The notes beneath the pieces were generated by a model. That model was not told the DNA's origin, made no database searches, and saw nothing but the letters and a program-made list of their open reading frames with translations. This document shows positions 5,838 to 8,020 of a stretch of DNA of 8,020 bases, piece by piece. The first letter of the stretch is position 1, and the number at the start of each line of letters is the position of its first letter. The stretch lies in NCBI GenBank assembly GCA_030705945.1, contig JAUZPS010000198.1:1-8020 (forward strand), written 5' to 3'. The position numbers were made by a program, and so were the translations under genes. This DNA is from Bacillota bacterium (GTDB taxonomy: Bacteria; Bacillota; Clostridia; Acetivibrionales; DSM-2933).

Positions 5838-5931
5838 GTATTAAACCAGTCAACTGGCCGTTTCAAGAACTAGATATAATGAGTTTTTATCATTACAGAA
5901 CTTAAACAAAGAATCTTTTGAAACGCCCTCA
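5838..5931 (-). repeat. Palindromic intergenic repeat, family I, copy 3 (diverged)
   Basis: This copy has the same orientation as copy 2. By eye it is about 85% identical to the other two over the core from GGGCGTTTCAAAA to CCAGTTG. The arms are CGTTTCAAGAA (5859-5869) and TCTTTTGAAACG (5914-5925). On the minus strand the apical hairpin is TAATGA/TCATTA, where copy 1 has ATGATGA/TCATCAT. Unlike copies 1 and 2, it has no stop codon of an identifiable gene at its start: the minus strand above 5932 is quickly closed. It lies in the 846-bp carD-to-6216 gap, which otherwise holds repeat family II, small palindromes and promoter candidates. Confidence 0.8.
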
Positions 5932-5969
5932 TCCATTATATATTTTTAGTATACTATAAAGCTATTATC

Positions 5970-5993
5970 ATGTCAAAACATTCATTTTAACAT
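5970..5993. promoter_or_regulatory. Operator-like inverted repeat upstream of the secreted-protein gene
   Basis: ATGTCAAAA (5970-5978) and TTTTAACAT (5985-5993) pair at 8 of 9 positions around a 6-nt centre, about 100 nt upstream of the candidate -10 of the gene at 6216. It could be a regulator site, but no family can be assigned. Confidence 0.25.
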
Positions 5994-6084
5994 TTGCTAT
6001 TAATACGTGTCAATAAAATATATCGAATAATTTTTCTTATTATATTAAAAGTTGAGATTAATTATTTAATCCTTCATGAATTAT

Positions 6085-6099
6085 GTCGATATATATAAT
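6085..6099 (+). promoter_or_regulatory. Candidate promoter of the secreted-protein gene
   Basis: A perfect TATAAT lies at 6094-6099, about 117 nt before the ATG, without a good -35. Overlapping it, GTCGATAT (6085-6092) resembles a sigma-28/sigma-D -10 (GCCGATAT), with TAAT 14 nt upstream as a poor -35. The leader 6100-6215 is long, but I do not recognise a cyclic-di-GMP or other riboswitch core in it. Confidence 0.25.
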
Positions 6100-6215
6100 A
6101 TTAAAAATTGACGGTTGATCCAGTATCATTTCTCAGGGATTTTTACTATCAAAGCTGAACTTTTCGCAACTTATGAATCAAATTTTACATATTTTAAATA
6201 AAAGGTGGCATTCTA

Positions 6216-8020
6216 ATGAAGAAACTCAGAAAAATTTTATCAATATTTCTCATATTACTAACAATCTCAGGTTATTTTCCTGATAATAATAAAACGTCAT
6301 ACGCAGCTTCTGTATCAACATTTTATCTAACAGCCTATTCCTTTGATTCGGGAACGCTGACTTTAAGATGGCCGACTTTGGCAAATTGCCAGTCTGTATG
6401 GGTCACTTTCCATAGCCCGACTAATCCTGTTACAGCAACTGAGATAAAAAAAGATCAGATAACTAATACTATTGATATTCCGGGACTTCTAGATGATATT
6501 ATATATGACATAAAGTTAGAAGTTTATGATGGGGCAGGGTGTACAGGCAATAAAATTGGCCGAGGCTTCTTTTACTTTTGCCCTAATATCAGCTTCAGAT
6601 CTAAAATCCTGGACCAGTCAAGAAAAGCTGTTACTGGAGGCGGTTTTGAGATTGGTACTAGTCCTGCTCTAAACCTTCAGTGGACCATACCTAAAGTGTG
6701 GGTGGAGGGATCAGATACTTTTGAATACGCCAATCAACCGGCAGCCCTTTTGGATATGCAATCAAAAATCAATTCGTTTTATAATGATACGCGGGTGTTA
6801 AGCACACTAAACTTCAGAATAAATATATCGACAGATTACAGCAATCTAAACAGTGGCTCAGCTCAGTCAGCATTAATAATCAGTCAGGTTAATCCTGCTA
6901 TTCCGTCAGATCCCATAACTTACAGCGCAATTGTGTCAGGAAGCAGCCTTACGGCAAGCGTAAATGATATGGATTCTTCCGGCCAGGTCAACTTTGATCT
7001 CATAGGAAGAGCAAGCAGCGCCGCAGACCTTCCAACAGCAGCTAATGCATATCAGTTGCCCGATGCGGATATTATTCCAGGCACCGTATACTATATGAAT
7101 ATAAAACCAATAATAAGGAACACAGCTGGAGCGGCTGTTAACGCAATAACTGTCGGTCCGGGTATGAATCAGAACGGAAGCCGGCTGCTAGGGGCGGTTC
7201 CATATACTTATTCCCCAATAAGATTCCAGATTTCAAGAGATGACGCTAACAATGTTTATGTTAAGGTATTTAGAATAAACCAGGGGAGCCTTGATTTACC
7301 AGCTTTAAAGTATGAAGTCCAGACCGGCGATGACCCCACGATTGAAGGGGATTGGAAGGTAAGAAAAAGTCTTAACGACAGTTACTTTCCTAACAACTCT
7401 CCATACGCTTTGACTGCCTTTACAGTCAATAACCCTAACAATCCGCTTTATTATAAAGTGGTTGTTAAGACTGACGCATCCAGTGATAGGCTGGAGTCCC
7501 CTAAAATGCCCTATACATTAAATGAGGACAATTCAAGACCTCCTGTACCTACAAATCTTACAGTAACAGACAGAACAGCTTCGCCTGGAGATGTTATAGA
7601 TCCGACAAACAATACAGCAATAGCTATCAAATCGACGGATGTTACAATTTCGTGGAATAAGCCCTCAAATTGGAATGAAATTATCAGCGCGAACCCATAC
7701 AATGAAAGCAATGATGTTTACTTTCATTTCGTTATAAGCACAAATCAGGTAGATTTAACAAGTTTGCCTTATCCACAGTTAGAATTTAACGGCAAGGTAT
7801 TTGGCGAGTACCAGGCAAAATACAGACTTATGAAATATGTAAGCGCAAGGTCTCCTAATATTATTCAGGATGGAAACCGCCTTAGTTACACAATAAAAAG
7901 CCTTGAATTATTTAAGGGAGAGGATGCGGATGGAATATCCGACAATGATATTCCAAATCCTGATAAATATCCGACGTTTCTTATACCAAACAAAATTTAC
8001 TTTCTTCAGATGTATACAGC
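6216..8020 (+). CDS. Secreted protein with fibronectin type III-like segments (partial, 3' end missing)
   Basis: The frame is open from the ATG at 6216 to the window edge (601 codons plus 2 nt), so the C-terminus is unseen. AAGGTGG lies 7 nt before the start. The N-terminus is a textbook signal peptide: MKKLRK, a hydrophobic core ILSIFLILLTISGYF, and a likely cleavage after SYA at residue 30. Residues ~32-122 have fibronectin-III-like strand patterns (GTLTLRW at 46-52, YDIKLEVYD near 97). A second such unit begins with PPVPTNLTVTD (442-452) and VTISWNKP (476-483). The acidic DADGISDND (570-578) resembles calcium-binding loops, but within a loop of the repeat. The middle region (about 125-440) is beta-rich and unassigned. 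No enzyme, dockerin or surface-anchor motif is visible in this part. A cell-surface or extracellular role is inferred from the export signal only. Confidence 0.85.
   Translation, partial: MKKLRKILSIFLILLTISGYFPDNNKTSYAASVSTFYLTAYSFDSGTLTLRWPTLANCQSVWVTFHSPTNPVTATEIKKDQITNTIDIPGLLDDIIYDIKLEVYDGAGCTGNKIGRGFFYFCPNISFRSKILDQSRKAVTGGGFEIGTSPALNLQWTIPKVWVEGSDTFEYANQPAALLDMQSKINSFYNDTRVLSTLNFRINISTDYSNLNSGSAQSALIISQVNPAIPSDPITYSAIVSGSSLTASVNDMDSSGQVNFDLIGRASSAADLPTAANAYQLPDADIIPGTVYYMNIKPIIRNTAGAAVNAITVGPGMNQNGSRLLGAVPYTYSPIRFQISRDDANNVYVKVFRINQGSLDLPALKYEVQTGDDPTIEGDWKVRKSLNDSYFPNNSPYALTAFTVNNPNNPLYYKVVVKTDASSDRLESPKMPYTLNEDNSRPPVPTNLTVTDRTASPGDVIDPTNNTAIAIKSTDVTISWNKPSNWNEIISANPYNESNDVYFHFVISTNQVDLTSLPYPQLEFNGKVFGEYQAKYRLMKYVSARSPNIIQDGNRLSYTIKSLELFKGEDADGISDNDIPNPDKYPTFLIPNKIYFLQMYT

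Noticed and set aside
6100..6215. A riboswitch in the long leader of the secreted-protein gene
   Set aside because: No cyclic-di-GMP, SAM or other recognisable aptamer core, and no terminator hairpin before the ribosome site.

Overview
The window looks like chromosomal DNA from an AT-rich, endospore-forming member of the Firmicutes, most likely class Clostridia. The evidence is a SpoIIR sporulation signal protein, a CarD/CdnL-type RNA polymerase regulator, a YacL-type membrane PIN/TRAM protein, strong Shine-Dalgarno sites and AT-rich intergenic DNA. The species cannot be fixed from the sequence alone.

Layout: positions 1-60 hold what may be the last 19 codons of a plus-strand gene. Then come copy 1 of a ~96-bp palindromic repeat (62-158) and a 14-bp tandem repeat (257-312). 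Four complete genes follow, all on the minus strand and therefore transcribed right to left: carD (4890-5369), yacL (3487-4539), pyrG (1459-3069) and spoIIR (350-1108). The gaps between them are wide (260-420 bp) and carry their own signals, so they look like separate transcription units rather than a tight operon. pyrG has a clear intrinsic terminator (1371-1412), and spoIIR has a candidate sigma-F-like promoter. The 846-bp gap 5370-6215 separates carD from a divergent plus-strand gene. That gene starts at 6216 and runs off the right edge; it encodes a secreted protein with fibronectin-III-like segments.

Functionally the conserved genes are housekeeping and sporulation: CTP synthesis (PyrG), global control of transcription initiation (CarD), a membrane-anchored putative nuclease (YacL), and the forespore-to-mother-cell signal that triggers sigma-E activation (SpoIIR). 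The right-hand gene is accessory and surface or secreted.

The least explained content is intergenic. There are three copies of a palindromic repeat, two of which begin within 5 nt of a stop codon in the same orientation relative to the gene they follow. There is also a second, more diverged repeat family in two intergenic regions, a 12-bp perfect inverted repeat upstream of pyrG, and a 14-bp minisatellite. I see no CRISPR array, tRNA, rRNA, transposase or recognisable defence system.
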